From the NCBI GenBank assembly GCA_002729125.1, contig PBTQ01000097.1, positions 1 to 34,630 on the forward strand: 34,630 nt of DNA, read 5' to 3'. Below the pieces are notes generated by a model. That model did no database searches and had not been told where the DNA came from. It saw nothing but the letters and a program-made list of their open reading frames with translations. Of this stretch, positions 16,467-24,205 are shown in pieces; position 1 is the stretch's first letter, and every line of letters begins with the position of its first letter. Both the position numbers and the translations under genes were made by a program. This DNA comes from Acidimicrobiaceae bacterium. GTDB taxonomy: Bacteria > Actinomycetota > Acidimicrobiia > Acidimicrobiales > Aldehydirespiratoraceae.

Positions 16467-17773
16467 TGGCACGGCGAGAAGTCACGAACTGGTCGCAGCT
16501 TCAGCGTTTCCAACCGCGCGAGATCTTCGCTCCACGCAGCGAAGATGAACTTGCAGCGATCGTCGCACGAGCCAATGCCGAAGGACGTCGTATCAAGGTC
16601 ATGGGTGCCGGACACTCGTTCACAGCCATCGCCGTCACGCCCGATTTTCACGTCACGATTCGCGCGCTCGATCAACTGCATCACGTCGACCCCTCGACCG
16701 GTCTCGTCACGGTCGGTGCCGGAATCACCTTGAAGAAGCTCAACCGGCAACTCGACCGGTACGGGCTGGCGTTGACCAACATGGGCGACATCGACAAGCA
16801 GTCGATCGCCGGTGCGGTTAGTACCGGCACACATGGCACGGGCCTCGCCTACGGCGCTATCGCAACGCAGGTTCGAGGTCTTCGAATGCTCACGCCCAAC
16901 GGCGACGAGGTTGACATCGACGCCACCCACGAGCCGGAACTCTTTCGGTGCGCCCGTGTCGGCCTCGGAGCACTTGGCATCATTACTCGTGTCACCGTGC
17001 AGGCCGTTCCGTCCTTCCGTATCCACGCAGTCGAGTCCAGCCACGCACTCGACGACGTGCTGGAGGCGTGGCCCGACACCATTCGCACGAACGACCACGC
17101 CGAGTTCTTCTTCATGCCGGGCGGGCGGAACGCAGCTCGCAAGCTCAACAATCGGACCGACGAACCGGCTGCGCCACTCTCACGACGCCGCTACGTTGCG
17201 GACAAACTCGTTGTGGAGAACATCGGCTTTGGCGTGATCAATCGCGTTGCTCGGCGCCTTCCCCGAGCGGCACCGACGGTCGCCAAGCTGCTCAACGGCA
17301 GCGAGATGGACCGCGACTATGTCGACGTATCCCACAAGGTTTTCACCACCCCGCGGTGGGTGCACTTCTACGAAAGTGAATGGTCGGTGCCGCTTGACTC
17401 GCTCGTGCCGGCGGTCCGGGAGATCAACGCATTCGCCCGAACGCTGGGCAAGGCCGTGACCTTCCCGATCGAAGTTCGTTGCGCGGCCGCTGACGACATT
17501 CCCTTGTCGACCGCGAATGGAGGCGACCGGGGCTACATCGCGGCCCATGTTTTCTGGGGAACCCCGTACGACGAGTACTTCAGTGGGCTGTGGTCGATCG
17601 TGCGGGAATTCGACGGCCGACCGCACTGGGGAAAGATGCACGCGGAGACGGCGGAGACGCTCGCCCCGCTCTATCCCGAATGGGATCGCTTCCAGTCTGC
17701 GCGCCGTCGTGCCGACCCCGATGGCCGCTTCACCAACAGCTACCTCGATCGTGTCCTCGGCCCGGCCGGCTGA
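16466..17773 (+). CDS. FAD-linked oxidase, aldonolactone oxidoreductase-like (D-arabinono/L-gulono-1,4-lactone oxidase family)
   Basis: A 435-residue protein with an N-terminal FAD_binding_4 (PCMH) domain. GAGHSFT carries H50, the position used for covalent FAD attachment in this family, and IAGAVSTGTHGTG contacts the pyrophosphate. The C-terminal ALO domain ends with the diagnostic HWGK motif (in GRPHWGKMHAE). Family members oxidise aldono-1,4-lactones or polyols such as xylitol or sorbitol, with oxygen or another acceptor. The ATG overlaps the preceding stop in TGATG, so it is coupled to the PLP enzyme. That pairing is unexpected and suggests a polyol- or hydroxy-amino-acid-derived substrate, which is inference. 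Confidence 0.88.
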   Translation: MARREVTNWSQLQRFQPREIFAPRSEDELAAIVARANAEGRRIKVMGAGHSFTAIAVTPDFHVTIRALDQLHHVDPSTGLVTVGAGITLKKLNRQLDRYGLALTNMGDIDKQSIAGAVSTGTHGTGLAYGAIATQVRGLRMLTPNGDEVDIDATHEPELFRCARVGLGALGIITRVTVQAVPSFRIHAVESSHALDDVLEAWPDTIRTNDHAEFFFMPGGRNAARKLNNRTDEPAAPLSRRRYVADKLVVENIGFGVINRVARRLPRAAPTVAKLLNGSEMDRDYVDVSHKVFTTPRWVHFYESEWSVPLDSLVPAVREINAFARTLGKAVTFPIEVRCAAADDIPLSTANGGDRGYIAAHVFWGTPYDEYFSGLWSIVREFDGRPHWGKMHAETAETLAPLYPEWDRFQSARRRADPDGRFTNSYLDRVLGPAG

Positions 17774-17823
17774 ACCTCATCAGCGCCAGCTCGCGAGTGG
17801 GGATGATGCGAGAATGCAGGTGC

Positions 17824-19062
17824 TTACTTGGTGATGCCGAAGCGCTGAAGGCCGTAGGCCTCAATCGCGTTGCCGCGGAGCACTTTGTAGCACTCTTCCG
17901 CGTTCATCCCGACCGCCGCGAACATCGAGTGTGCAACCTTGCGGCTGTGGGGGAACGTCCCGTCGGAATGCGGATAGTCGGTCTCGAACAAGATCTGATC
18001 GATGCCCACGTCGTCACGCTGCTTGAGGCCGACGAGGTCGTCGAATATGCAGCCGTAGATTCGACCCTTTGCGATTTCGCTGGGCAGAGGGCCCGCGCCA
18101 CCGACACCGCCACGGCCTTCCTTGAAAACGGAATCCATGCGTTCGAGCTGGAACGGCATCCAGCCGACCTGACTCTCGGCATACGCGATTTTGATGGAAG
18201 GGAATCGCTGCAGCGTCCCTGAGAACACCCAGTCGACGAACGAGCCTTCGGCGTTCTGGGCGTACAGCGACATCGAGGTCGCCAATGGCGCATCGGGTGA
18301 GGTGGTGGGCATGGAAGATGACGAGCCGATATGCATCGACACCGTGACATCAGCTTCCTGGCACGCGTCCCAGAGGACATCCCACTCGCCGGAATACATC
18401 GTGGCGCAGCCGAGTTTCGACGGATTCTCGGAGAATGCGATGGCGTAGCTGCCCTTCGACGCACAGCGACGGACTTCCTCGGCGGCGAGCACGGGATCCC
18501 AGAGCGGAACGAGCGTGAGGGGGATGAGCTTGCCTCTGCCGGCACCGCCGCCCCAGTCGTCGATGATCCAATCGTTGTAGATCTCTAGGCACTCGAGCGC
18601 GAATTCCTTATCCTCACGCTCGAGAAACCCTTGCCCGCAGAAGCGGGGAAAGATGTTGGGGTAGTTGATCGCAGCAGACACATGGTTGAGTTCCATGTCC
18701 TCCAAGCGCTCACGCTGGCTGTGCGTGCCGGGTCGTAGGTCCTCGTAGACAGCAGCAACATTGCGCTGGTCTTCGCGAGGTACGCCGGCGGGGCCGTGCA
18801 GGAAGCCGGTGGGCGTCACGAGGTCGTCATAGAGCCACACGTCGCACAGATGGCCGTCAGGATCGTTGCGTTCGAAGCCGTAATGACCGCCCTCGAACTT
18901 CAGGCGAACCTTTTCCTGGACGGTGCGGGGACCACGGTCGCGCTTGCTCGGTGGAAGCTGCTGTTGCCACAGGTCGCGGGGCTCCATGACGTGATCGTCG
19001 ACGGAGATGATGAGAGGAAGGTCTTCCTCGGCAGGGGTGACACTGGTCGAGGTAGTGCTCAT
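17824..19062 (-). CDS. Metal-dependent amidohydrolase (amidohydrolase_2 / COG2159 family), paralogue
   Basis: A 412-residue TIM-barrel hydrolase or decarboxylase clearly paralogous to the one at 2986-4185. It has the same SVDDHVMEP start (DDH 22-24), LEDMELNHVSAAINYPN.FPRFCGQ, SMHIGSS, YAESQVGWMPF and FETDYPHSDGTFP (from about 359). The C-terminal KVLRGNAIEAYGL matches the paralogue's KLARGNAIKLFDL. The substrate is unknown. A TACGCT -10 box lies 6 nt before its ATG, with a palindrome upstream that resembles that of its paralogue. It converges on the lactone-oxidase-like gene with 50 nt between. Confidence 0.9.
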   Translation of the reverse strand: MSTTSTSVTPAEEDLPLIISVDDHVMEPRDLWQQQLPPSKRDRGPRTVQEKVRLKFEGGHYGFERNDPDGHLCDVWLYDDLVTPTGFLHGPAGVPREDQRNVAAVYEDLRPGTHSQRERLEDMELNHVSAAINYPNIFPRFCGQGFLEREDKEFALECLEIYNDWIIDDWGGGAGRGKLIPLTLVPLWDPVLAAEEVRRCASKGSYAIAFSENPSKLGCATMYSGEWDVLWDACQEADVTVSMHIGSSSSMPTTSPDAPLATSMSLYAQNAEGSFVDWVFSGTLQRFPSIKIAYAESQVGWMPFQLERMDSVFKEGRGGVGGAGPLPSEIAKGRIYGCIFDDLVGLKQRDDVGIDQILFETDYPHSDGTFPHSRKVAHSMFAAVGMNAEECYKVLRGNAIEAYGLQRFGITK

Positions 19063-19068
19063 GACGGC

Positions 19069-19074
19069 AGCGTA
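19069..19074 (-). promoter_or_regulatory. -10 box of the second amidohydrolase gene
   Basis: TACGCT on the minus strand, 6 nt before ATG 19062, indicates a leaderless transcript. The operator-like palindrome begins 3 nt further upstream. Confidence 0.45.
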
Positions 19075-19077
19075 CTT

Positions 19078-19094
19078 CCTGTTACATCGTCAGG
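19078..19094. promoter_or_regulatory. Palindromic operator, copy 2
   Basis: The plus strand reads CCTGTTACATCGTCAGG; read on the minus strand it is CCTGACGATGTAACAGG. It matches the core at 4198-4214 in 14 of 17 bases and sits at the same place relative to a paralogous gene's -10 box. The symmetry is weaker here (arms CCTG/CAGG). Confidence 0.55.
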
Positions 19095-19121
19095 CCGAAC
19101 GCGGCGAGGCACAATGGCCCG

Positions 19122-19538
19122 ATGACTTCGCCATTCGTCTACGTCGCCGGACCACTGTTTGACGAAGGGGAGCGGTGGTGGATCGAAACGATCGACGCGC
19201 GTATCGCCGCGCACGGGCTCGCGACCTTTCTTCCGCACCGAGACAACCCGGACAAGACGCCCGACAACACGGTCGAGATCTTTCGGAACGACCGCAACGC
19301 AATCGACCTGTGCGATCTCGTCGTCGCCAATCTCAACGGCATCACCACGGATGACGGCACGGCGTGGGAGATCGGTTACGCCGTTGGGATTGGCCGACCG
19401 GTGATCGGGCTCTTCACCGACTGGCGGCGCCGTTTCGCGGACGAAGTCGTTAACTTGATGATCGAGCACTCCGTCGAGCGGATGGTCCGGTCACTCGAGG
19501 AGTTGGACGACGCACTCCGGTCACGCTTCCACGTCTGA
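19122..19538 (+). CDS. Nucleoside 2-deoxyribosyltransferase-like protein
   Basis: A 138-residue protein with the small Rossmann-like fold of nucleoside 2-deoxyribosyltransferases. YVAGPLF at the N-terminus, the acidic DLCDLVVANLNG, and DDGTAWEIGYAVGIGRPVIG with the likely nucleophile E83 are visible. Such proteins swap bases on deoxynucleosides or hydrolyse deoxynucleoside 5'-phosphates (nucleotide salvage or pool cleaning). Which reaction applies is not clear. Length is normal. It is divergent from the amidohydrolase with 59 nt between. A CACAAT 6 nt before the ATG may serve as its -10 box. Confidence 0.85.
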   Translation: MTSPFVYVAGPLFDEGERWWIETIDARIAAHGLATFLPHRDNPDKTPDNTVEIFRNDRNAIDLCDLVVANLNGITTDDGTAWEIGYAVGIGRPVIGLFTDWRRRFADEVVNLMIEHSVERMVRSLEELDDALRSRFHV

Positions 19539-19551
19539 GCGGCGCCGGCTT

Positions 19552-20769
19552 TCAGGCTGCTGCTCGGGTCCTGCGGAGGATCGGGTCGGCAACCGCCAGG
19601 GTGCGGTCGGCTAACCGCATAACGCGGCCGGCAGCTCCCGGGGTCTGGCTGTCGACCAGGTTGCCCATGACCTGCAGCGTGATGTCTGCGATGTACTGCG
19701 TGCCGACGGCGAGGCGGAGCCCACTCCGGAGGATCCAGGGGTGGCCGATCAGGAAGCTGAACCGCCGACCGGTGCGAAGGAACGCGTCAAAGCGCTCACC
19801 GACCGCAGTGTCGTACATCGCCGGCGCCGTGGACGGATCAGCAACGAAGAGGTCGGCGGCGATCATGCCCGACTCAAGGCCGTAGTCGATCCCTTCACCG
19901 TTCATCGGGTTGACAAGGCCAGCGGCATCGCCGATCGCAACCCAGCCCTCGCCGTGGCGCTTCAGCGCGCTCATCGGCAAGCGCCAAGCTCGCGGCCTTT
20001 CGAGATTCGGCCCGAGATCCCACTCGGGTGTGACGAGTTGCCGGTAGCTCTCCTGGAGTCTGTTGAGATTGAGCTTCTTGAAGCCCTTCATCGTCGAGAG
20101 CGCCCCGACGCCGATATTCACGGTGCCGTCGCCGGCGGGGAACATCCAGCCATAGCCGGGTACCGCCGTGCCGTGCTCGTCTTTGAGGGTAAGGCACGCT
20201 TCGAGATGGCGGTCGGCGTGGCGCGGTGACTCGGCGTAGGTGCGGATCGCAAGGCCGAAGGGCTCGTTCGGATCGCGCTCAGCCCCGAGCATTCGAGCGA
20301 CGGCACCCGGAGCACCGGCGGCGACCACGGTCATCGGCGCCTCGAACTTTGCGCCGTCTGCCTCGACGCCTACGACACGTTTGCCGTCAAGAATGGGGAT
20401 CGCTTCGGTTTCGAAATGGATTTCGGCACCAGCTTCTTCCGCAACCCTGATCAGGGTCTCGTCGAGGCGTCGTCGCGGCCAAACCGCCCCGTGCGGAGCG
20501 AATCGACCGTTGTCGGGCCAGGGAAGCTCACGCCGAGTCGTTCCGGCGATCATCCGCAACCCATCGATGCGGTGCGCATCGTCCATGTCGATCTCAAGTT
20601 CATGGAGCGCAGCGACCGCCCGGGGCGTCAACCCGTCGCCGCAGACCTTGTCCCGGCCACGAGTAGCCTTCTCGAACACGGTGACGTTGACGCCGGCACG
20701 GGCCGCCCGGATGGCGGTGGCGGCGCCGGCGGGACCACCTCCGATCACGACCAGATCACGCTTCTCCAT
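19552..20769 (-). CDS. Geranylgeranyl reductase-family FAD protein
   Basis: A 405-residue flavoprotein with the N-terminal FAD motif VVIGGGPAGAATAI (7-20), the family signature CGDGLTPRA (43-51), and the second FAD motif WVAIGDAAGLVNPMNGEGI in the middle. The family reduces isoprenoid double bonds. In actinobacteria such proteins are often linked to menaquinone side-chain saturation (MenJ) or lipid synthesis. A MenJ role would fit the menB gene 4 kb away, but this is inference. ATG 20769 is chosen because the FAD strand begins 5 residues later; the 10 extra upstream codons add nothing conserved. Confidence 0.85.
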   Translation of the reverse strand: MEKRDLVVIGGGPAGAATAIRAARAGVNVTVFEKATRGRDKVCGDGLTPRAVAALHELEIDMDDAHRIDGLRMIAGTTRRELPWPDNGRFAPHGAVWPRRRLDETLIRVAEEAGAEIHFETEAIPILDGKRVVGVEADGAKFEAPMTVVAAGAPGAVARMLGAERDPNEPFGLAIRTYAESPRHADRHLEACLTLKDEHGTAVPGYGWMFPAGDGTVNIGVGALSTMKGFKKLNLNRLQESYRQLVTPEWDLGPNLERPRAWRLPMSALKRHGEGWVAIGDAAGLVNPMNGEGIDYGLESGMIAADLFVADPSTAPAMYDTAVGERFDAFLRTGRRFSFLIGHPWILRSGLRLAVGTQYIADITLQVMGNLVDSQTPGAAGRVMRLADRTLAVADPILRRTRAAA

Positions 20770-20843
20770 GCCCCAAGCCTGCCGGATTGGGAGAGCCAAA
20801 CCGCAGTCGGGCGCCAGAGGTCACACCGCTGCGCGTCGTCAGT

Positions 20844-21386
20844 TCAGAGGAGCTGCCCGGTGTGACCCAGTGCAAGGCGCAAGAGACGGTCGTGACCTCC
20901 AGTCATCTCGGCGATGACCTCAGGGCTCATCGCCTCCTCTGGTGTGATCCACGCGAGGTCGAGCGCATCGGCGGCAGGAGAAGCCTCGCCGTCGATCGGG
21001 ACGATGTAGGCCAGGCTAACTGCGTGCTGACGAGGGTCGTGATAACCGGAGATCGTCGGGTCCGGGAAGTACTCGGCAACGGTGAATGGCGTTGGATTCG
21101 CCGGGAGGCGGGGGAGTGCCATCGGCCCAAGGTCCTTCTCGAGATGACGGAGTAGCGCATGGCGGATGCGCTCGCCGAAGACCACTCGACCGGTGACAAG
21201 AGCTCGGCTGATCGTGCCATCGGCCATGGCGCGCAGGAGCAGCCCAATGTGGGTTACCTCGCCGATGCTGTCGACCCGCACCGGCACGGCATCGACGTAC
21301 ACCATCGGCACACGCCCTCGCACGGTGGCGAGGTCATCGTCGCTGAGCCAGGTCTCTTCCGTGTCCACCTCGACAAAGTCACTCAC
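20844..21386 (-). CDS. Nudix-like protein (DUF4916 type)
   Basis: A 180-residue protein starting at GTG 21386. It has a Nudix-like fold pattern: WLSDDDLATVRGRVPMVYVDAVPVRVD at the N-terminus, IGLLLR strand, and TVAEYFPDP...GYHDPRQHAVSLAYIVPI. The Nudix box (about 66-87, GRVVFGERIRHALLRHLEKDLG) is degenerate: it keeps GE and the helix but has RHLEKD in place of REVxEE, so metal-dependent pyrophosphatase activity is doubtful. This resembles the actinobacterial DUF4916 group. The role is unknown. It is divergent from the TetR gene by 125 nt, so the regulator might also act on it. Confidence 0.75.
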   Translation of the reverse strand: MSDFVEVDTEETWLSDDDLATVRGRVPMVYVDAVPVRVDSIGEVTHIGLLLRAMADGTISRALVTGRVVFGERIRHALLRHLEKDLGPMALPRLPANPTPFTVAEYFPDPTISGYHDPRQHAVSLAYIVPIDGEASPAADALDLAWITPEEAMSPEVIAEMTGGHDRLLRLALGHTGQLL

Positions 21387-21488
21387 GAAGTAATTCTCGC
21401 GCCGGAGCCAGCGGCGGCGGCGGATGGAGTTGGGCCGAGATCAGCACGTGAGAGGGAGTTGCTCAAACCCTCGATATCTCGTGCGTGG

Positions 21489-21503
21489 ATATACAGTGTA
21501 TAT
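21489..21503. promoter_or_regulatory. Operator palindrome of the TetR gene
   Basis: ATATACAGTGTATAT has perfect 6-bp arms around AGT and is strikingly AT-rich for this DNA. Its right arm overlaps the -10 box TATATT (21499-21504), so autorepression by the TetR protein is the simplest reading. Confidence 0.6.
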
Positions 21504-21504
21504 T
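21499..21504 (+). promoter_or_regulatory. -10 box of the TetR-TauD operon
   Basis: TATATT lies 7 nt before GTG 21512, inside the operator. It supports 21512 as the start over GTG 21485, which lies upstream of the promoter. Confidence 0.5.
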
Positions 21505-21511
21505 AATCGAC

Positions 21512-22147
21512 GTGCCGACGCCCGACCTCACACCCGCCCACATCGTCACGGTCGCGCGCAGCCTGATCAGCGAGCACGGACTCTCGGGTTTCAGCATGCG
21601 AAAGCTCGCCGCGGCACTCGACGTCAACCCGATGACGATCTACCTGCGCTTCGAAAATAAAGATGCACTCCTCAATGCGGTCGCACGGTCGAGTCTGGCC
21701 GAGTTCGAGGCACCCCCGGCAAACGGCACGTGGAGCGACCAGGTGCAGGCTCTCGCCATCGGGCTGCGCAACCATCTGATTCACGACCGCGAGACGCTGC
21801 GCCTTCTCAGCGATGCCGACCGACTCAGTGCCGGACTCCTCGGCACGCTCGACCGAGGACTCGAACTGATGGGTGCCGTCTCGTCGACCCCCGAGGACAC
21901 TGTCGCGGCGTTCAGAGTCCTGTTCTGGCACATTGTCGGCTCAGCTCTTGTTTCGGGGGCCTTCGACGACTTCCCCGGGAGCCGCGGCGACCTCGCCGCC
22001 ATCCTCGCCGAGTCCGTCACGACCCAAACCCATCTCGCTGCCCACGCCGCGCATTTCGGTCGCGTCGACGGCGACAAGTTATTCATCCAATCCATCCACC
22101 TGTTGATCGACGGCCTGCTGGTCGCCACTCCGAAGGACACTGCATGA
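21512..22147 (+). CDS. TetR-family transcriptional regulator
   Basis: About 211 residues. The N-terminal helix-turn-helix (IVTVARSLISEHGLSGFSMRKLAAAL, then NPMTIYLRFENKDALL) is classic TetR. The C-terminal domain is helical (ligand binding, dimerisation) and resembles the tetracycline-repressor-like C-terminal families. Its ATGA overlaps the start of the dioxygenase gene by 4 nt, so both are made from one mRNA. The operator at 21489-21503 predicts autoregulation and induction by the dioxygenase substrate or product. Confidence 0.88.
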   Translation: MPTPDLTPAHIVTVARSLISEHGLSGFSMRKLAAALDVNPMTIYLRFENKDALLNAVARSSLAEFEAPPANGTWSDQVQALAIGLRNHLIHDRETLRLLSDADRLSAGLLGTLDRGLELMGAVSSTPEDTVAAFRVLFWHIVGSALVSGAFDDFPGSRGDLAAILAESVTTQTHLAAHAAHFGRVDGDKLFIQSIHLLIDGLLVATPKDTA

Positions 22148-23100
22148 CCACCGCTGATCCCAAAACCAAAGACCCCATCGCCGGCATCGCACCTCGGCGT
22201 GTGCACATCGAAAGGTTCGGGGTTGAACTCGGACCGGTCATCCACGTTGCCAGCGAGCGAGCACGTCTTTCCTCGCCGCAGTACGAACACATCACCGTCA
22301 CGCCCAAAGGCGTCACCTTGGGCGCCGAGATCGGCGGTGTGCGACTCAGTGGCGACCTGCCCGACGAGGTGATCGCCGAGATCCGGCGTGCCTGGCTTGA
22401 GTACAAGGTCGTGTACGTCCGTGATCAGAACATGACTACCACTGAACATGTCGAGTTCGCACGGCGGTTCGGTGAACTTGAGGTGCATCCGTTCCTTCTC
22501 GGGAGCGAGGAGCATCCTGAGGTGGTTCGCTTCGAAAAGGGCTTAGAGGCGAGCGGCTTCGAAAACGGTTGGCATCACGACGTCACCTGGCGCGAGACAC
22601 CGTCGATGGGAGCGATCCTCCGCTCCATCCAGGTTCCTGCGACCGGTGGCGATACCGCCTTCTCCGACATGGCCGCCGCATATGACGGGCTCGACGACGG
22701 GATGAAGGAGCGCCTCGACGGCCTACAGGCTGCCCACGACTACACGCTGGCGTTCGGCAGCTTTGTCGACGACAGCAAGAAGGCGGAGATGCGCGAGCAA
22801 TACCCGGTGGTGCACCACCCGATCGTGCGAACCCACCCAGAAACCGGTCGAAAGCTCCTATTCGTGAACGCCTACTTCACGTCCCATGTCGTCGGTATGG
22901 ACGATCATGAGAGCAACCAGCTGCTCCGCTACCTGATTTCTCGGGCATCGGTCATGGAATACCAGTACCGGGTCTCGTGGGAGTCAAACCAGGTGACCCT
23001 TTGGGACAACCGGATCGTGCAGCACTACGCACTGAGCGACTACTACCCCGACGTGCGCATCATGGAGCGTGCCAGCATCGTCGGCGATCGGCCGGTGTGA
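22144..23100 (+). CDS. TauD/TfdA-family Fe(II)/2-oxoglutarate dioxygenase
   Basis: A 318-residue dioxygenase that couples 2-oxoglutarate oxidation to hydroxylation of a substrate such as a sulfonate, aryloxyacid or carnitine-like amine. The iron facial triad is visible: H144xD146 in GWHHDVTW and H294 in RIVQHYALSDYYPDVR. An arginine near the C-terminus (R305 or R309) suits 2-oxoglutarate binding. The typical domain begins at about residue 50 (ITVTPKGVTLGAEIGGV), leaving a longer N-terminal extension than usual. It is translationally coupled to the TetR gene through ATGA. The substrate is unknown. Its 3' end overlaps the bioB remnant on the other strand. Confidence 0.9.
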   Translation: MTTADPKTKDPIAGIAPRRVHIERFGVELGPVIHVASERARLSSPQYEHITVTPKGVTLGAEIGGVRLSGDLPDEVIAEIRRAWLEYKVVYVRDQNMTTTEHVEFARRFGELEVHPFLLGSEEHPEVVRFEKGLEASGFENGWHHDVTWRETPSMGAILRSIQVPATGGDTAFSDMAAAYDGLDDGMKERLDGLQAAHDYTLAFGSFVDDSKKAEMREQYPVVHHPIVRTHPETGRKLLFVNAYFTSHVVGMDDHESNQLLRYLISRASVMEYQYRVSWESNQVTLWDNRIVQHYALSDYYPDVRIMERASIVGDRPV

Positions 23101-23515
23101 ACCTCCGGGCAACCCGGATCGCGACCTTCTGATCCAGGGACCGAACGGTGACGCCAAGCTGATCGAGAATCGAAAAATCTGCATCGTCGCCGTTCTTGTC
23201 GGTCGTGAGCAGACGATCACCGAGCAAATTGTTCGATGCGCCGGCGTGGAGACACAAGGCATGGGTCTCCTCCGACATCGACGAACGACCGACCGACAAG
23301 CGGATCGTCGACTCGGGCATCACGATCCGTGGCGCCAAGATCGTGCGTACCAAACTCAAGGGGTTTGAACTCGGGCAGCCAGTGGAGCGGTGTGCTCGGC
23401 ATTTGGATCAGAAGGTTGATCGGAACACTCTCGGGAGGCGGGTTCAAGATCGCCAGTTGCTCCAGTAGCTCGGCTCGCTGACGCCGCGTCTCGCCAATAC
23501 CCACGATGCCGCCCG
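23060..23515 (-). pseudogene. bioB: Biotin synthase 3' remnant, truncated and frameshifted
   Basis: The apparent gap between the dioxygenase and ung holds the C-terminal part of BioB on the minus strand. The first frame reads [20 protein letters not shown] and [18 protein letters not shown]. After PLEF it must skip one base (an extra G at 23350-23351) to continue as [39 protein letters not shown] and [10 protein letters not shown], the conserved end of biotin synthases. About the first 60% is gone, including the radical-SAM CxxxCxxC cluster. Upstream of about 23515 the frame no longer resembles BioB and enters ung antisense. A functional enzyme is impossible from this copy. The ung promoter sits within the remnant. 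Another bioB elsewhere in the genome is possible. Confidence 0.8.
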
Positions 23516-23516
23516 C

Positions 23517-23522
23517 TACGGT
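23517..23522 (+). promoter_or_regulatory. -10 box of ung
   Basis: TACGGT lies 8 nt before ATG 23531, again a leaderless layout. It sits at the breakpoint of the bioB remnant. Confidence 0.4.
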
Positions 23523-23530
23523 CCCTCTGC

Positions 23531-24205
23531 ATGCCGCCGAGGACCGACTGGAATCCCATGTTGCGCGACGAGTTCGAGCAGGCGTACTGGAAGGACCTCA
23601 TGGGCTTCCTATCGGCGGAGCGTGCAGCACACACGGTGTACCCACCCCAGGAAGAGGTTTTTGCAGCACTACACCTCACGCCATTCACCGACGTAAAGGT
23701 CGTGCTTCTCGGGCAGGACCCGTACCACGGGCCAGACCAAGCGCACGGTCTCTGCTTTAGCGTGAACGGCGGCGAACGGCTTCCTCCTTCGCTCGTTAAC
23801 ATCTTCAAAGAGCTCGAAACCGATCTTGGCATCCCGCCGTCAGCGCACGGAAACCTCCGTCCATGGGCCCGGCAGGGTGTTCTCCTGCTCAACACCACGC
23901 TCACCGTTCGGGCTCATCAGGCCGCTAGCCACCAGGGGCGCGGCTGGGAAACCTTCACGGATCGAGTCATCGGCGAAGTAGGGGCCAAGGCGCAGCACGT
24001 CGTCTTCGTCCTCTGGGGTTCGCATGCCCGCAAGAAAAAGGCACTTGTCGACCAGAGGCGCCACACGATCCTCGAGTCGCCTCACCCGTCGCCGTTGTCG
24101 GCGCACCGCGGATTCTTCGGCAGTCGCCCGTTCAGCTCCGTGAACGCCGCCCTGGAGGCCGCTGGCCAGATCCCGATTGATTGGCGGCTCGACGCAACCC
24201 CCTGA
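23531..24205 (+). CDS. ung: Uracil-DNA glycosylase (family 1)
   Basis: Removes uracil from DNA as the first step of base-excision repair. The protein has 224 residues, near the family's usual length. The water-activating motif GQDPYHG (61-67, D63), [18 protein letters not shown] and the DNA-intercalating [13 protein letters not shown] are all present. The start lies 8 nt after a TACGGT box, and the N-terminus WNPMLRDEF aligns with relatives. The 3' end overlaps the convergent pseudouridine synthase gene by 74 nt. Confidence 0.97.
   Translation: MPPRTDWNPMLRDEFEQAYWKDLMGFLSAERAAHTVYPPQEEVFAALHLTPFTDVKVVLLGQDPYHGPDQAHGLCFSVNGGERLPPSLVNIFKELETDLGIPPSAHGNLRPWARQGVLLLNTTLTVRAHQAASHQGRGWETFTDRVIGEVGAKAQHVVFVLWGSHARKKKALVDQRRHTILESPHPSPLSAHRGFFGSRPFSSVNAALEAAGQIPIDWRLDATP

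Noticed and set aside
17774-17823. Terminator between the lactone-oxidase-like gene and the second amidohydrolase gene
   Set aside because: Only a 5-bp CTCGC/GCGAG match with a 13-nt loop and no T-run; too weak to call.
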